From NCBI RefSeq assembly GCF_042466115.1, contig NZ_JAXHBQ010000001.1, positions 1,736,001 through 1,800,000 of the forward strand: 64,000 bases of DNA, read 5' to 3'. The notes beneath the pieces were generated by a model, which saw only the letters and a program-made list of their open reading frames with translations, was not told the origin of the DNA and ran no database searches. The stretch's first letter is position 1, and each line of letters starts with the position of its first letter. This document shows positions 8,966 to 18,209 of the stretch, piece by piece. The DNA comes from SW4 sp042466115. GTDB lineage: Bacteria; Pseudomonadota; Alphaproteobacteria; Rhodobacterales; Rhodobacteraceae. The translations under genes and the position numbers were made by a program.

Positions 8966-9760
8966 TCACAGACCAAACTGCGCGAAAGCTGCGCGTTCTT
9001 CGATCGAGGACACGGTATCGTCGATCAGCTGTGCCCCGAACCTTGAAAACAGCGACCGCTTCACGCCGTAGCGGCGCAATTGAACCTTGTCACCAAAGCG
9101 TTCCTTGAGGACCGGCACAAGATGGCCAATTTGATCAGCCAACCCCTGTTCCACAGCCTTGTCGCCAACCCAGATTTCACCCGTGAAATGATCGGGGTTA
9201 TCAACCAGCCGTGCACCGCGTCGCGATTTCACATGGTCAATGAAAAAGACATGCAGATCATCAAGCAGGCCTTTCAAGCGCTTAACGTCCGCGGGCTTTT
9301 CGGGCTTGAACGGGTCCATCATGCTTTTTGATTTTCCAGCCGTGTGAACACGCCGTTCCACGCCAATCTTGTCAATTGCGCCTGTCAGGCCAAAGCCAGA
9401 CGAGATCACCCCGATTGACCCGACGATTGATCCGCGATCCACGAAAATCTCGTCCGCCGCCGTTGCCAGCCAATAGCCACCTGATGCTGCAACATCTTCG
9501 ACGAATGCGAAAACGGGGATGTCTTTTTCCGCGGCCAGCCGCCGGATACGCGCTGCGATCAGTGACGATTGCACAGCCGACCCGCCGGGCGAATTGATCT
9601 CAAGCGCGATGGCCTTGGGCTTGCCTTTGGTGAATGCCTTTTCAATGACGGGCGCGAGGGCCGCATCATTCAATGAACGCGCACCGGTCGCGATTTGCCC
9701 TTGCAGGCGGATCACGGCCACGAAGGGCGGCGATTTCATGAATGGGATATAGCGTTTCAT
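8966..9760 (-). CDS. S49 family serine peptidase (SppA/SohB-like)
   Basis: 264-aa Clp-fold serine protease of the signal-peptide-peptidase family. The nucleophile is in DVAASGGYWLA. The probable base lysine lies in HTAGKSKSMMDPF, and INSPGG is the family oxyanion-region block. It is a single-domain short form. No signal peptide or clear membrane anchor is seen (N-terminus MKRYIPFMKSPPFVAVIRL), so it may act at the cytoplasmic face of the membrane. It heads a run with the small Cys-rich protein and the Ca2+/Na+ exchanger. Confidence 0.87.
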   Translation of the reverse strand: MKRYIPFMKSPPFVAVIRLQGQIATGARSLNDAALAPVIEKAFTKGKPKAIALEINSPGGSAVQSSLIAARIRRLAAEKDIPVFAFVEDVAASGGYWLATAADEIFVDRGSIVGSIGVISSGFGLTGAIDKIGVERRVHTAGKSKSMMDPFKPEKPADVKRLKGLLDDLHVFFIDHVKSRRGARLVDNPDHFTGEIWVGDKAVEQGLADQIGHLVPVLKERFGDKVQLRRYGVKRSLFSRFGAQLIDDTVSSIEERAAFAQFGL

Positions 9761-9842
9761 AAGGCTTCACTTAGGCTGTCGCACGCCCTGCGACAAGGGA
9801 CGCGCCCTGCCCCGTGATGCATATTGTTCGCCGCCCCCAAGA

Positions 9843-10604
9843 TCACTGGCGGATCCGCCAACCGGTGCGGAAAATCCACCAGATCACCGCCAGACAAAGC
9901 GTTGTAAACAATCCGATCGCGCCAAGGCTCAGCGCGATGGAAACATCCGCCGTGCCAAAGAACGCCCAGCGGAATCCCGAAATCAGATAGACGACCGGAT
10001 TGAACAGTGTAATCACCTGCCACACAGGCGGCAGCATGGTGATCGAATAAAACGACCCTCCCAAAAAGACGAGCGGCGTGATGATCAGCAACGGGATCAG
10101 TTGCAACTGTTCGAAATTCTGCGCCCAGATACCGATGATAAAGCCCAGCAAACTGAACGACAGACAGGTCAGCACCAGAAACGCCATCATCGCGAAAGGA
10201 TGTGCGATGGTTAGGTCAACGAACAGGAACGCCGTGCCCAGAATGATCAAGCCAATGAACAGCGCCTTGGTCGCGGCCGCCCCCACATAGCCAATCGTGA
10301 TCTCAAGGAAATTCACTGGTGCGGACAGCAATTCATAGATCGTGCCGATGAATTTCGGGAAATAAATGCCGAATGATGCGTTTGACGTGGCTTGGGTCAT
10401 CACGCTTAGCATGATCAGCCCCGGCACGATAAAAGCGCCGTAGCTGATGCCTTCGACCTGATCAATCCGGCTGCCGATTGCCGCGCCAAACACCACGAAG
10501 TAAAGCGAGGTGGAAATCACTGGCGAAATGAAACTTTGCATCAAGGTGCGAAAAAATCGCGTCATTTCATAGACATATATTGATTTGACGGCCTGAAAGT
10601 TCAT
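9843..10604 (-). CDS. ABC-2 type transporter permease
   Basis: 253-aa integral membrane subunit with six hydrophobic segments of the ABC2_membrane family. MNFQAVKSIYVYEMTRFFRT is the usual amphipathic start. The family block SPVISTSLYFVVFG and the later loop LGGSFYSITMLPPVWQ are characteristic of YadH/NodJ-like permeases. It overlaps the ATPase gene by 4 nt, so the two form an exporter. The substrate cannot be told from sequence. Confidence 0.9.
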   Translation of the reverse strand: MNFQAVKSIYVYEMTRFFRTLMQSFISPVISTSLYFVVFGAAIGSRIDQVEGISYGAFIVPGLIMLSVMTQATSNASFGIYFPKFIGTIYELLSAPVNFLEITIGYVGAAATKALFIGLIILGTAFLFVDLTIAHPFAMMAFLVLTCLSFSLLGFIIGIWAQNFEQLQLIPLLIITPLVFLGGSFYSITMLPPVWQVITLFNPVVYLISGFRWAFFGTADVSIALSLGAIGLFTTLCLAVIWWIFRTGWRIRQ

Positions 10605-11527
10605 GATGTTTCCTTCACAAGTCCGACAAATATGTCTTCGAGGCTGCTTTGCTGGGTTTGCAGATCAGCCAAGTGCAAACCCGCCGTTTGCACATCTTGC
10701 AGCAACGCGGTTATACCGGTGCGCTCCTTTGTGGCATCAAAGGAATAGATCAGGCTTTGGCCGCCCTCTGCAAGCGTGAGCCCGTGTTTAGCCAGCGCGG
10801 CAGGCACCGCATCAAGTGGTTCGGTCAGTTCGATACGCAGGTGCTTTTGCCCCATACGAGCCATCAAGGCATCCTTGCCTTCAACCAACAGGATTTCCCC
10901 TTTGTTGATCACGCCGATACGGTCGGCAATCGCCTCGGCTTCCTCGATGTAGTGGGTCGTGAGAATGATCGTCACGCCGGTCTTCTTCAGCTCGGCGACG
11001 ATTTCCCACATGTCCTTGCGCAGCTCCACATCGACGCCCGCAGTCGGTTCATCCAGAAACAGCACACGCGGTTCGTGCGACAGGGCCTTGGCAATCAGGA
11101 CTCGGCGCTTCATCCCGCCCGATAGAGCCATGACCTTGCTGTCCTTCTTGTCCCACAAGGACAGTTGGCGCAGCAGTTTTTCAAGATAGGCCTCGTCCGG
11201 TGCCTTGCCAAACAAGCCGCGTGAAAACCGCACGGTGTTGATGACTTTTTCAAAGGGCTCAAGGCTGATTTCCTGTGGCACTAGCCCGATCAGATTGCGC
11301 GCCCCGCGATAGGCTGTGATGATGTCATGCCCGCCCACGGTGACAGTGCCGCTGGTGGGTCGCGTGATCCCGCAGACCGTGGAAATCAACGTGGTCTTGC
11401 CCGCGCCATTGGGGCCAAGCAGGGCAATGATCTCGCCCTCCTCGATATCCAGATCGACAGATTTCAGGGCTTCGAACCCGTTGTCATAGGCTTTCCTGAG
11501 GCTTCGCACCTCGACGATCGACGGCAT
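10601..11527 (-). CDS. ABC transporter ATP-binding protein (YadG/CcmA-like exporter ATPase)
   Basis: 308-aa nucleotide-binding subunit partnered with the overlapping ABC-2 permease. It has Walker A GPNGAGKTTLI, signature LSGGMKRRVLIAKAL, Walker B VLFLDEPTAGVD and the switch His in LTTHYIEEAE. About 80 residues follow the ATPase core, as usual in this exporter subfamily. Multidrug, polysaccharide or lipid export are all possible. Confidence 0.92.
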   Translation of the reverse strand: MPSIVEVRSLRKAYDNGFEALKSVDLDIEEGEIIALLGPNGAGKTTLISTVCGITRPTSGTVTVGGHDIITAYRGARNLIGLVPQEISLEPFEKVINTVRFSRGLFGKAPDEAYLEKLLRQLSLWDKKDSKVMALSGGMKRRVLIAKALSHEPRVLFLDEPTAGVDVELRKDMWEIVAELKKTGVTIILTTHYIEEAEAIADRIGVINKGEILLVEGKDALMARMGQKHLRIELTEPLDAVPAALAKHGLTLAEGGQSLIYSFDATKERTGITALLQDVQTAGLHLADLQTQQSSLEDIFVGLVKETS

Positions 11528-11593
11528 ATGAGATCTTCCTTGCAGCGTTCGCGCGACCCTATCCGCCCCTTGGGCAGAGATAAAGAGGCCGCG

Positions 11594-14500
11594 CTAGGCC
11601 GGTGCCTCTGCGCGATTGCGCCGCCCTTCGCCCAGCATCAACATCGCCGGAGTCACCACCAGTGTCAGGATGGTGGCAATCACCAATCCGCCCGCAATTG
11701 CGGATGACAATTCAGTCCACCACTGGGTCGAGGGCGCCCCATACACAATGTCACGCGTAAAGAAGTTCAGGTTCAATCCGATGACCATGGGCATCAACCC
11801 CAAGGCCGTTGTGACCGACGTCAGCACCACGGGTCGCAAACGCTGCGCGCCGGTGCGCAGGGCTGCTTCAAGCGGGGATTGCCCCTGCGCTTTCAGACCA
11901 TTGTAGGTATCAATCAGGATGATGTTGTTGTTCACAACGATACCAGCCAGCGCAATCACGCCCAAGCCCCCCATAACGATCCCGAACGGGCGGCCGGTAA
12001 CGATCAACCCCAACAAGACACCGGCGATCGAAAAGATGATCGCGCTCATCACAACGAACGCCTGATAGAAGTTGTTGAACTGCACGACAAGGATCACGAA
12101 CATCAAAAAGATCGCCGAAAAGAAGGCACCAATCAGAAAGATCATGCTTTCTTGCTGGTCCTCGGCCTCACCGCCAAAGCTGAATGCGACACCATCGGGA
12201 AGGTCGGCGTTTTCAAGTGCGGTGCGAAGCGTGATCACCTGATCATTGACCAGCAGACCGGGGGCCACGTTGGCCTCAATTGACGTGACCCGCTTTTCAT
12301 CAACGCGGCGGATCACGCCCGTGCGATCCGTGGGCGCAAACGTCACGAAATTTGAAATGGGCACAAGGCCCGCAGTGGTCGGCACCCGCAGACTGCCCAA
12401 TTCAGACAATGACCTGTCCTCGCGCGGGAACCGCACGCGGATATCAAGCGCGCCATCGGTATCATCGGGGCGGTAATCGGCGACAGTGATCCCTTGGGTC
12501 AGCAGTTGCACAGCCTGCCCCAGCAGGCTCACATCGGCACCAAAGCGCGCGGCCTCGGCCCGATTGACGATGATCGACACCTCGACGCCCGGAACGGGGC
12601 GGGTATCGGTGACATCCGTAAAGCCGCCAATCGTGTCCATCAGATCACGGACTTGCTGCACGGCATCCTGTTGCGCTTGCGGGTCACGTCCGGTGATTTC
12701 CAGATTGACGGGCTTGCCGCTTGACGGCCCACCGCTTTCGGTTTGCACCTGCACATCAATGCCGGCGATGTCGGCGACATCGGCACGAATATCCACGCCG
12801 ATTTCTTCCGCTGTGCGGCGCGTGTCCCATGATGTCAGCTCAAGCTGCAACGTGCCGATGGTTTCCTCATCGCCCTGTCCTGCGCTCATCATGGAACGGG
12901 CATAGATGCTGGCGATTTCATCATAACCCAAAAGACGGTCTTCAACCGCGCGCACCAGCGCATCCCGTTCAAAGATCGAAAAGTTGTCGCGCGCGCGCAC
13001 CTGAACCTGCATGAAATCAGGTTCGACGGATGGAAAGAATGTAACGCCCTTGCCAAACTGGCCATAAAGACCAAAGCCCCCCAGCAGCAGTGCAAGCGCC
13101 AGCAACAGCGTCGCCGCAGGGCGCGTTATTGCCCATTCCAGCACGCGGACATATCCGCCGGTAAACCCGCCCATGTCACGTGGATCGCCGATTTCGGCGG
13201 CGTGCAGCGCGGCCTTTGCCGTGGCTGTCTGCGGCTGCCGCTTTCCGATCAGACCGCCGACCACCGGAATAAAGATCAGCGCCATGAACAAGGACGCAAA
13301 CAGCGTCAGGATCACGGTTATCGGCAGGAATTTCATGAACTCGCCGACCATTCCCGACCAGAACAACAGCGGGAAAAATACACTGAGTGTCGTCGCTGTT
13401 GATGCGATGATGGGCCATGCCATTCGTTTGGCGGCAAAGGCGTAAGCCTCTTTGGGTGCTGCGCCCTCTTGCAACTTGCGGTCGGCCAGTTCGGTCGTGA
13501 CAATCGCCCCGTCCACCAACATCCCGACAACCAGGATCAGGGAGAACAGCACGACGATGTTCATCGTGTAATCCATCACCCACAAGGCGATGACACCGGC
13601 CAGAAACGCACCGGGAATGGCAAGCCCGACCAGAATGGCCGAACGCCCCCCAAGGGCCAACACGATCACGATCATCACAAGGATCACGGCAGCGATCACG
13701 TTTGCCTCAAGGTCGCTCAGCAGGTCTTTGACCTGTTTGCTTTGATCCTGCAAAAAGGTGACTTCTACGTTTTCGGGCCAGTCCACCTGCATTTCGGCAA
13801 CCAGCGCTTTGACCGACGCAACGGTTTCAATGATATTGGCGCCCGACCGTTTCGTGACCTCTAGCGCAAGGGCAGGCTGGCCATTGATGCGCGCAAACGA
13901 ATCCGGGTCCTCGAAGGCGCGGCGCACCGTGGCCACATCGCCAAAGGTTACGACCGCATTGCCACGCACCTTGACGGGCATCGCCATCACATCATCAAGG
14001 CCTTCGATCAACCCCGGCACCTTGAGAACGATACGCCCCGAACCGGTTTCAATCGCACCAGCAGCGATAAGTCGATTGTTGCGCTGGATTTGACCGATCA
14101 ATTCGTCAAACGACAGGTTGTATGTTTCAAACACTGTCGGGTCGATCAACACCTCCAGAAACTCGGTGCGCTCTCCGCCGATGTCTGCCTCAAGGACGCC
14201 GGGCAGACCCTCGATCGCTTCCTGCATGTCATCGGCCAGGGCGTTCAATGTGCGTTCAGGCACCGGCCCCGACAAGATTGCGGTTACAATGGGAAACAGC
14301 GCCGTGTTTATTTCGGTGACTGTGACGTCATAGGCGTCATCCGGCAATTCACTTTCGGCACGGTCCACAGCCTCGCGGACCTTATCAAGCGCGACCTGGG
14401 TGTCAGACCCCGGGCTGAATTCAAGTTGCAGACTGGCAAAGCCTTCGGCAGCATCTGATTTCAGGCTGTCGAGACCGGCAATTGACGAAAACTCGGTTTC

Positions 14501-14704
14501 AAGCGGGGCAAGCAGCAAGCGTTCGGCGTCACTTGGGCTGATCCCGTCCAGACCTGTGGACACGTAAAACAAAGGCAGTGGAATTTCCGGTGTCAATTCT
14601 TTTGGAATCGAAACATAGGCGTAGGCTCCCACCGTCATGACCATGATCAGGGCCATGACAACCACGCGCGACCGCGAAAAGGCCGCGTCGATCAAGGCAT
14701 GCAT
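11594..14704 (-). CDS. RND family efflux transporter, inner-membrane pump (HAE1/AcrB type)
   Basis: 1036-aa proton-driven efflux pump with 12 hydrophobic segments and two large periplasmic loops, the AcrB architecture. N-terminal MHALIDAAFSRSRVVVMALIM starts TM1. Acidic residues lie in the TM4 segment VVGMLVDGAIVTTE. The start overlaps the stop of the adaptor gene as TGATG, so adaptor and pump are made together. No outer-membrane TolC-type gene is adjacent. The substrate range is unknown. Confidence 0.93.
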   Translation of the reverse strand: MHALIDAAFSRSRVVVMALIMVMTVGAYAYVSIPKELTPEIPLPLFYVSTGLDGISPSDAERLLLAPLETEFSSIAGLDSLKSDAAEGFASLQLEFSPGSDTQVALDKVREAVDRAESELPDDAYDVTVTEINTALFPIVTAILSGPVPERTLNALADDMQEAIEGLPGVLEADIGGERTEFLEVLIDPTVFETYNLSFDELIGQIQRNNRLIAAGAIETGSGRIVLKVPGLIEGLDDVMAMPVKVRGNAVVTFGDVATVRRAFEDPDSFARINGQPALALEVTKRSGANIIETVASVKALVAEMQVDWPENVEVTFLQDQSKQVKDLLSDLEANVIAAVILVMIVIVLALGGRSAILVGLAIPGAFLAGVIALWVMDYTMNIVVLFSLILVVGMLVDGAIVTTELADRKLQEGAAPKEAYAFAAKRMAWPIIASTATTLSVFFPLLFWSGMVGEFMKFLPITVILTLFASLFMALIFIPVVGGLIGKRQPQTATAKAALHAAEIGDPRDMGGFTGGYVRVLEWAITRPAATLLLALALLLGGFGLYGQFGKGVTFFPSVEPDFMQVQVRARDNFSIFERDALVRAVEDRLLGYDEIASIYARSMMSAGQGDEETIGTLQLELTSWDTRRTAEEIGVDIRADVADIAGIDVQVQTESGGPSSGKPVNLEITGRDPQAQQDAVQQVRDLMDTIGGFTDVTDTRPVPGVEVSIIVNRAEAARFGADVSLLGQAVQLLTQGITVADYRPDDTDGALDIRVRFPREDRSLSELGSLRVPTTAGLVPISNFVTFAPTDRTGVIRRVDEKRVTSIEANVAPGLLVNDQVITLRTALENADLPDGVAFSFGGEAEDQQESMIFLIGAFFSAIFLMFVILVVQFNNFYQAFVVMSAIIFSIAGVLLGLIVTGRPFGIVMGGLGVIALAGIVVNNNIILIDTYNGLKAQGQSPLEAALRTGAQRLRPVVLTSVTTALGLMPMVIGLNLNFFTRDIVYGAPSTQWWTELSSAIAGGLVIATILTLVVTPAMLMLGEGRRNRAEAPA

Positions 14705-15873
14705 CAGTTCACCTCCGCAGGGCTTGGTGCGACGACTTCGCCCTCGCTGACAAACCCCTGACCGACGGTGATCACATCAACGCTTTCGGGAAGGCCCGTG
14801 ACCCAGATTCCGTCGATCTGTGCATCGACGATCTCGATCGGGAAAAACGTGACCGTTGCATCACCATTGACGGCTTTGATCCCCAAATCGCCAAGCGTGT
14901 TCAGCGAAACGATCGAGGGCGGCAGGAAATGCGCGGTGACAACGCCCGTCGGAATGACAACTTCTGCCGAGATGCCGGACGGAATCGCACCATCTGCATT
15001 GTCGACCTCGATTTCCGCCAGAAACGTGCGGGTTTCGGCCGCGGCCGACGACCCGACAAAAGTGACTACGCCCTCGCGTGTTTCGCCGGTGATGAATTCG
15101 ACCGATGCGGGCTGGCCAACCTCAAGCAGCGTCAACGACTGCTGCGGCACCTGAATTTCGACAGTCAGCGGGGTAATATCAACAAGGCGCGCAACCTGCG
15201 TGCCCGCGCTGACATATTCACCCACATCAAGATCAAGGGTTTCGATACGGCCGGCGAACGGTGCCGTGATTTCAAGCGCATTGGTGTCCTGCTGCACCTC
15301 GATGACCTGCGCCTGTGCTGCCGCCAGTGCCGCGCGCGCCTGCGTCACGCGGTCATTTGTGGCAACACCGCGATCCAAAAGCGCTGTGGCGTTGTCATAT
15401 TCCCGCTGGGCGGTGGCAAGGTCTTGGGCGGCGCGGTTAACTTCGGCGGCGTTCGCAGCTGGGTCAAAACGGGCGATCACATCACCTGCCGCAACGTCCT
15501 GCCCCTTGCGCACCGGCACGTCGATAATGTCACCGGACGTTTCCGCAACAAGGCCTGTATCACGATCTGCAAGCGCTTGGCCTTCGGCGCGATAATACTG
15601 CGTCACATCCTCGGACCTCGAGGTTGTGACCGCAACGGCCAAAGGCGCAGGTTCGTCGCGCGCAAGTGTCGGTGTTTCGTCCTCGGAGGGCAGAACAAAA
15701 CCGCTGCCCATCCACCCCACGATGGCGATGACAAGTACAAGCGCGATCCAGGTCGAGCGCGCGGCACCCTTGTCCGCGTCAAACTGAAGCGCGGGCGCAG
15801 GCGCAGGCGCGGGTGCAACGCCAGGGGTTGCGGGCGGCGTTTCAACTGACACCTTTTTGGGTTTGCGCGTCAT
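14704..15873 (-). CDS. RND efflux periplasmic adaptor subunit (HlyD/AcrA type)
   Basis: 389-aa membrane-fusion protein bridging pump and outer-membrane channel. A Pro/Ala-rich cytoplasmic N-terminus (GVAPAPAPAPALQF) is followed by one TM helix (STWIALVLVIAIVGWMG). Then come barrel-sandwich halves (DIIDVPVRKGQDVAAGD and ITAPFAGRIETLDLDVGEYV), an alpha-hairpin between them rich in Ala/Gln, and beta-barrel domains. It is inner-membrane anchored rather than a lipoprotein. The ATG at 15873 follows AAGGAAAAG. It also overlaps the stop of a 69-codon ORF. Confidence 0.92.
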   Translation of the reverse strand: MTRKPKKVSVETPPATPGVAPAPAPAPALQFDADKGAARSTWIALVLVIAIVGWMGSGFVLPSEDETPTLARDEPAPLAVAVTTSRSEDVTQYYRAEGQALADRDTGLVAETSGDIIDVPVRKGQDVAAGDVIARFDPAANAAEVNRAAQDLATAQREYDNATALLDRGVATNDRVTQARAALAAAQAQVIEVQQDTNALEITAPFAGRIETLDLDVGEYVSAGTQVARLVDITPLTVEIQVPQQSLTLLEVGQPASVEFITGETREGVVTFVGSSAAAETRTFLAEIEVDNADGAIPSGISAEVVIPTGVVTAHFLPPSIVSLNTLGDLGIKAVNGDATVTFFPIEIVDAQIDGIWVTGLPESVDVITVGQGFVSEGEVVAPSPAEVN

Positions 15874-16079
15874 AGAACTTTTCCTTGGCAGCCCATCGGG
15901 CGTTGCAGATTGGGTGAAAGACTTCGATATTTGCTGCAACGCGACCGCGCCGCCAGCGTCAAGCGCGCGCTGGTGCTGACGCTTGCACGGCGAACACCAA
16001 GGTTGTCAGCCTGTGTCGCCAGACCAACCCTTTCGATGAACGCCTCGCCGGGCGCCGTTATATCGCGTTCTTCAAGCAT
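15870..16079 (-). CDS. Hypothetical 69-aa ORF coupled to the RND adaptor
   Basis: Not recognised. It is proposed because the ATG follows GGAG at good spacing and the TGA stop overlaps the adaptor ATG as ATGA, the same arrangement as in true operons here. The sequence is basic and Ser/Arg rich (RRASVSTSARLTLAARSRC) with no membrane segment or known motif. It may be a short leader ORF controlling translation of the pump rather than a stable protein, or a chance ORF. Confidence 0.35.
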   Translation of the reverse strand: MLEERDITAPGEAFIERVGLATQADNLGVRRASVSTSARLTLAARSRCSKYRSLSPNLQRPMGCQGKVL

Positions 16080-16093
16080 CCAGGTCTCCGTTC

Positions 16094-16151
16094 AAGCGGT
16101 GACATAGAGCGTGGAACTGCAAACATCAAGCGCGTTCAGTCAAAACTGAAC
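16094..16151 (-). promoter_or_regulatory. Candidate promoter and operator of the RND efflux operon
   Basis: A perfect inverted repeat GTTCAGT-CAAA-ACTGAAC lies at 16134-16151. Just downstream on the minus strand is TTGATG, a 17-nt spacer and TATGTC, a plausible sigma-70 pair ahead of the 69-codon ORF and the pump genes. Perfect short dyads next to RND operons are often TetR-family operators. No TetR gene is seen in the window, so the regulator would act from elsewhere. Confidence 0.45.
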
Positions 16152-16218
16152 ACACGTCACCCGTGGACGCCATTGAATAAGGTCTGAACGCCAAATGCCG
16201 GAACCGTCAGGAACGCGC

Positions 16219-16998
16219 CTAAACGGTGCCTCCCAAGCTTCCCTCAAGCGCGGCCAGTTCCTGTCCCCCTGCCATCATGTCTTGCAGGGCTTCAGCCGTG
16301 ATCTCGCCTTTCAAGGCAGTGCCCAGCGTCTTGCCACGGTTCAGAACGGTAAATCTGTCGCCAACAGCCATGGCATGGCGCACGTTGTGGGTGATGAACA
16401 CAACGGCGATCCCCTGACGGCGCACCTTGTCGATCGTCGCCAGCACATTTGATGTTTGACGCACGCCAAGGGCCGAGGTCGGCTCGTCGAGAATGAGCAC
16501 CTTTGCACCGAAATGAACCGCCCGGCTGATTGCCACAGTCTGACGTTCGCCCCCTGACAGCGTGCCGACCGCCTGATCAGGACCGCGCAGATTGATACCC
16601 ATCTCTTGCATGGCTTGCATGGTAATCTTGTTGGCGTGGTCATGGTCAAACAGCTTGATCGGACCGACTTTCTTGATCGGCTCGTTGCCCATAAAGAAGT
16701 TGCGACTGACACTCATCAGCGGGATCATCGCCAAGTGCTGGTGCACTGTCGCAATCCCTGCGGCAATGGCATCGCGGGGGTCTGCAAAATCAAGGGGATT
16801 TCCCTCAAACACGATCTCACCCGCAGTGGGCTTGTGAACGCCCGACATCGTCTTGATGAATGTGGACTTACCGGCGCCATTGTCCCCCAGCAAGCAGTGG
16901 CATTCACCCGCATGGACATCAACTGACACCCCCGCCAGGGCGATCACGCTGCCAAAGTGCTTTTCGATGTTCTTCATCTGGATAATGGGTTGTGACAT
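16219..16998 (-). CDS. Sugar/cyclitol ABC importer ATP-binding protein (FrcA-like, single ATPase domain)
   Basis: 259-aa cytoplasmic ATPase of the CUT2-like importer group. It has Walker A LGDNGAGKSTFI, signature LSGGERQTVAISRAV and Walker B VLILDEPTSALG. It carries one nucleotide-binding domain, unlike the fused double-domain RbsA/XylG ATPases of about 500 aa, so it presumably works as a homodimer. It ends 1 nt from the permease gene. The cargo is inferred to be an inositol from the surrounding iol genes. Confidence 0.9.
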   Translation of the reverse strand: MSQPIIQMKNIEKHFGSVIALAGVSVDVHAGECHCLLGDNGAGKSTFIKTMSGVHKPTAGEIVFEGNPLDFADPRDAIAAGIATVHQHLAMIPLMSVSRNFFMGNEPIKKVGPIKLFDHDHANKITMQAMQEMGINLRGPDQAVGTLSGGERQTVAISRAVHFGAKVLILDEPTSALGVRQTSNVLATIDKVRRQGIAVVFITHNVRHAMAVGDRFTVLNRGKTLGTALKGEITAEALQDMMAGGQELAALEGSLGGTV

Positions 16999-16999
16999 A

Positions 17000-18112
17000 T
17001 CAACGTTCCCCAGTGATGATGCGACGGATGTAGGTGTTCAGGATTACGGCTGCCAAAAGGATCAGCCCAAGAAACACACGGAACAGGCTGGATTCAACGC
17101 CCGCAAAGAACAGGCCTTGCTGCACGACGCCAAAGATCAATGCGCCCAATGCGGCGCCGATCACGGACCCGTAGCCACCTGTCAACAATGCGCCGCCGAT
17201 AACCACCGCAATGATCGCCTCGAACTCCTTGAGCAACCCGCGATCCGCACCAGCAGAGCCAAACTCCATCACCTGACAAACGGCAAAGACCGTCGCGCAG
17301 AAGGCGGTGAACATGAACATCTTGATCTTGACCGCATTGACCGGAACACCGGAATTGCGCGCAGCATCCGCATCACCACCGGCAGCGAAAACCCAGTTGC
17401 CAAAGCGTGTGCGTGTCAGCAGCCAGTGGCCAAAGACCACCAGACCGATTGCCCAGATCATCAACATCGGGATCCCGTCAACCACGGGTTCGCCCATGCG
17501 ATTGCCGCGCTCGAAGGTGCCGATCACGCCCATGTCGCCCAACCACTGAAAGATGGGGCGGCCGATCTTTGCGCCAAACAACGGCGCAAGCCAATCGCCT
17601 TCGGCCGCTTCACGAATGCCGCCGATAATGGTCTTTCGTTCCACTGTCTGGGGGATGAAAATCGTAAACCCGCGCAGGATGAAGAGTGTCGCAAGTGTGA
17701 CGATGAAGCTTGGCAGGCCGGTCTTGACGACAATATAGCCGTTCAAGGCGCCAAACGCGATGCAGATGACGAATGTGATCAGAATGGCGATCCACATCGG
17801 CCATCCCATGGTAACGCCGAAAATCGCGATCATCATGCCGGCAAAGCCAATCATTGATCCGACAGACAGGTCGAACTCGCCAGAGATCATCAGCAGACAT
17901 GCCCCAACGGCAATGATCATGAATTGCGCCGAAACGACCGACCAGTTCATGATCCCCTGCGCATTGAACATGCCGCTGTCAAAAGCGAACAGACCAAAAA
18001 AGACAAAGACGGCAACGGTGCCGACGATGCCGCCCAGTTCCGGTCGGATCAGCGCTGTTCGTAGCTTTGACTGTTCCTTGATGCGCTCGTCGCCATGTGA
18101 TGCATCTGACAT
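17000..18112 (-). CDS. Sugar/cyclitol ABC importer permease
   Basis: 370-aa BPD_transp_2 family permease with eight to ten hydrophobic segments. The block MISGEFDLSVGSMIGFAGM and the C-terminal GGALLTGGYGSVIGAALGAL are the conserved signatures of RbsC/FrcC-type permeases. A larger loop between them is expected in this group. The ATG at 18112 follows AGGGACACGCACA. The frame is open further upstream but without a ribosome site. It lies between the binding-protein and ATPase genes. Confidence 0.9.
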   Translation of the reverse strand: MSDASHGDERIKEQSKLRTALIRPELGGIVGTVAVFVFFGLFAFDSGMFNAQGIMNWSVVSAQFMIIAVGACLLMISGEFDLSVGSMIGFAGMMIAIFGVTMGWPMWIAILITFVICIAFGALNGYIVVKTGLPSFIVTLATLFILRGFTIFIPQTVERKTIIGGIREAAEGDWLAPLFGAKIGRPIFQWLGDMGVIGTFERGNRMGEPVVDGIPMLMIWAIGLVVFGHWLLTRTRFGNWVFAAGGDADAARNSGVPVNAVKIKMFMFTAFCATVFAVCQVMEFGSAGADRGLLKEFEAIIAVVIGGALLTGGYGSVIGAALGALIFGVVQQGLFFAGVESSLFRVFLGLILLAAVILNTYIRRIITGER

Positions 18113-18209
18113 TGTGCGTGTCCCTACTGTGCCCGCGTTTTGCAGGTCTGTTATGAAAGGGGCGGCCCCGACACACTGCCGAACCGCCCCCATTGATTAC
18201 GGCAGGAAC

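Noticed and set aside
9757..10023. Short minus-strand frame between the S49 gene and the ABC-2 permease
   Set aside because: It mostly overlaps the permease gene in another frame and has no similarity or ribosome site.
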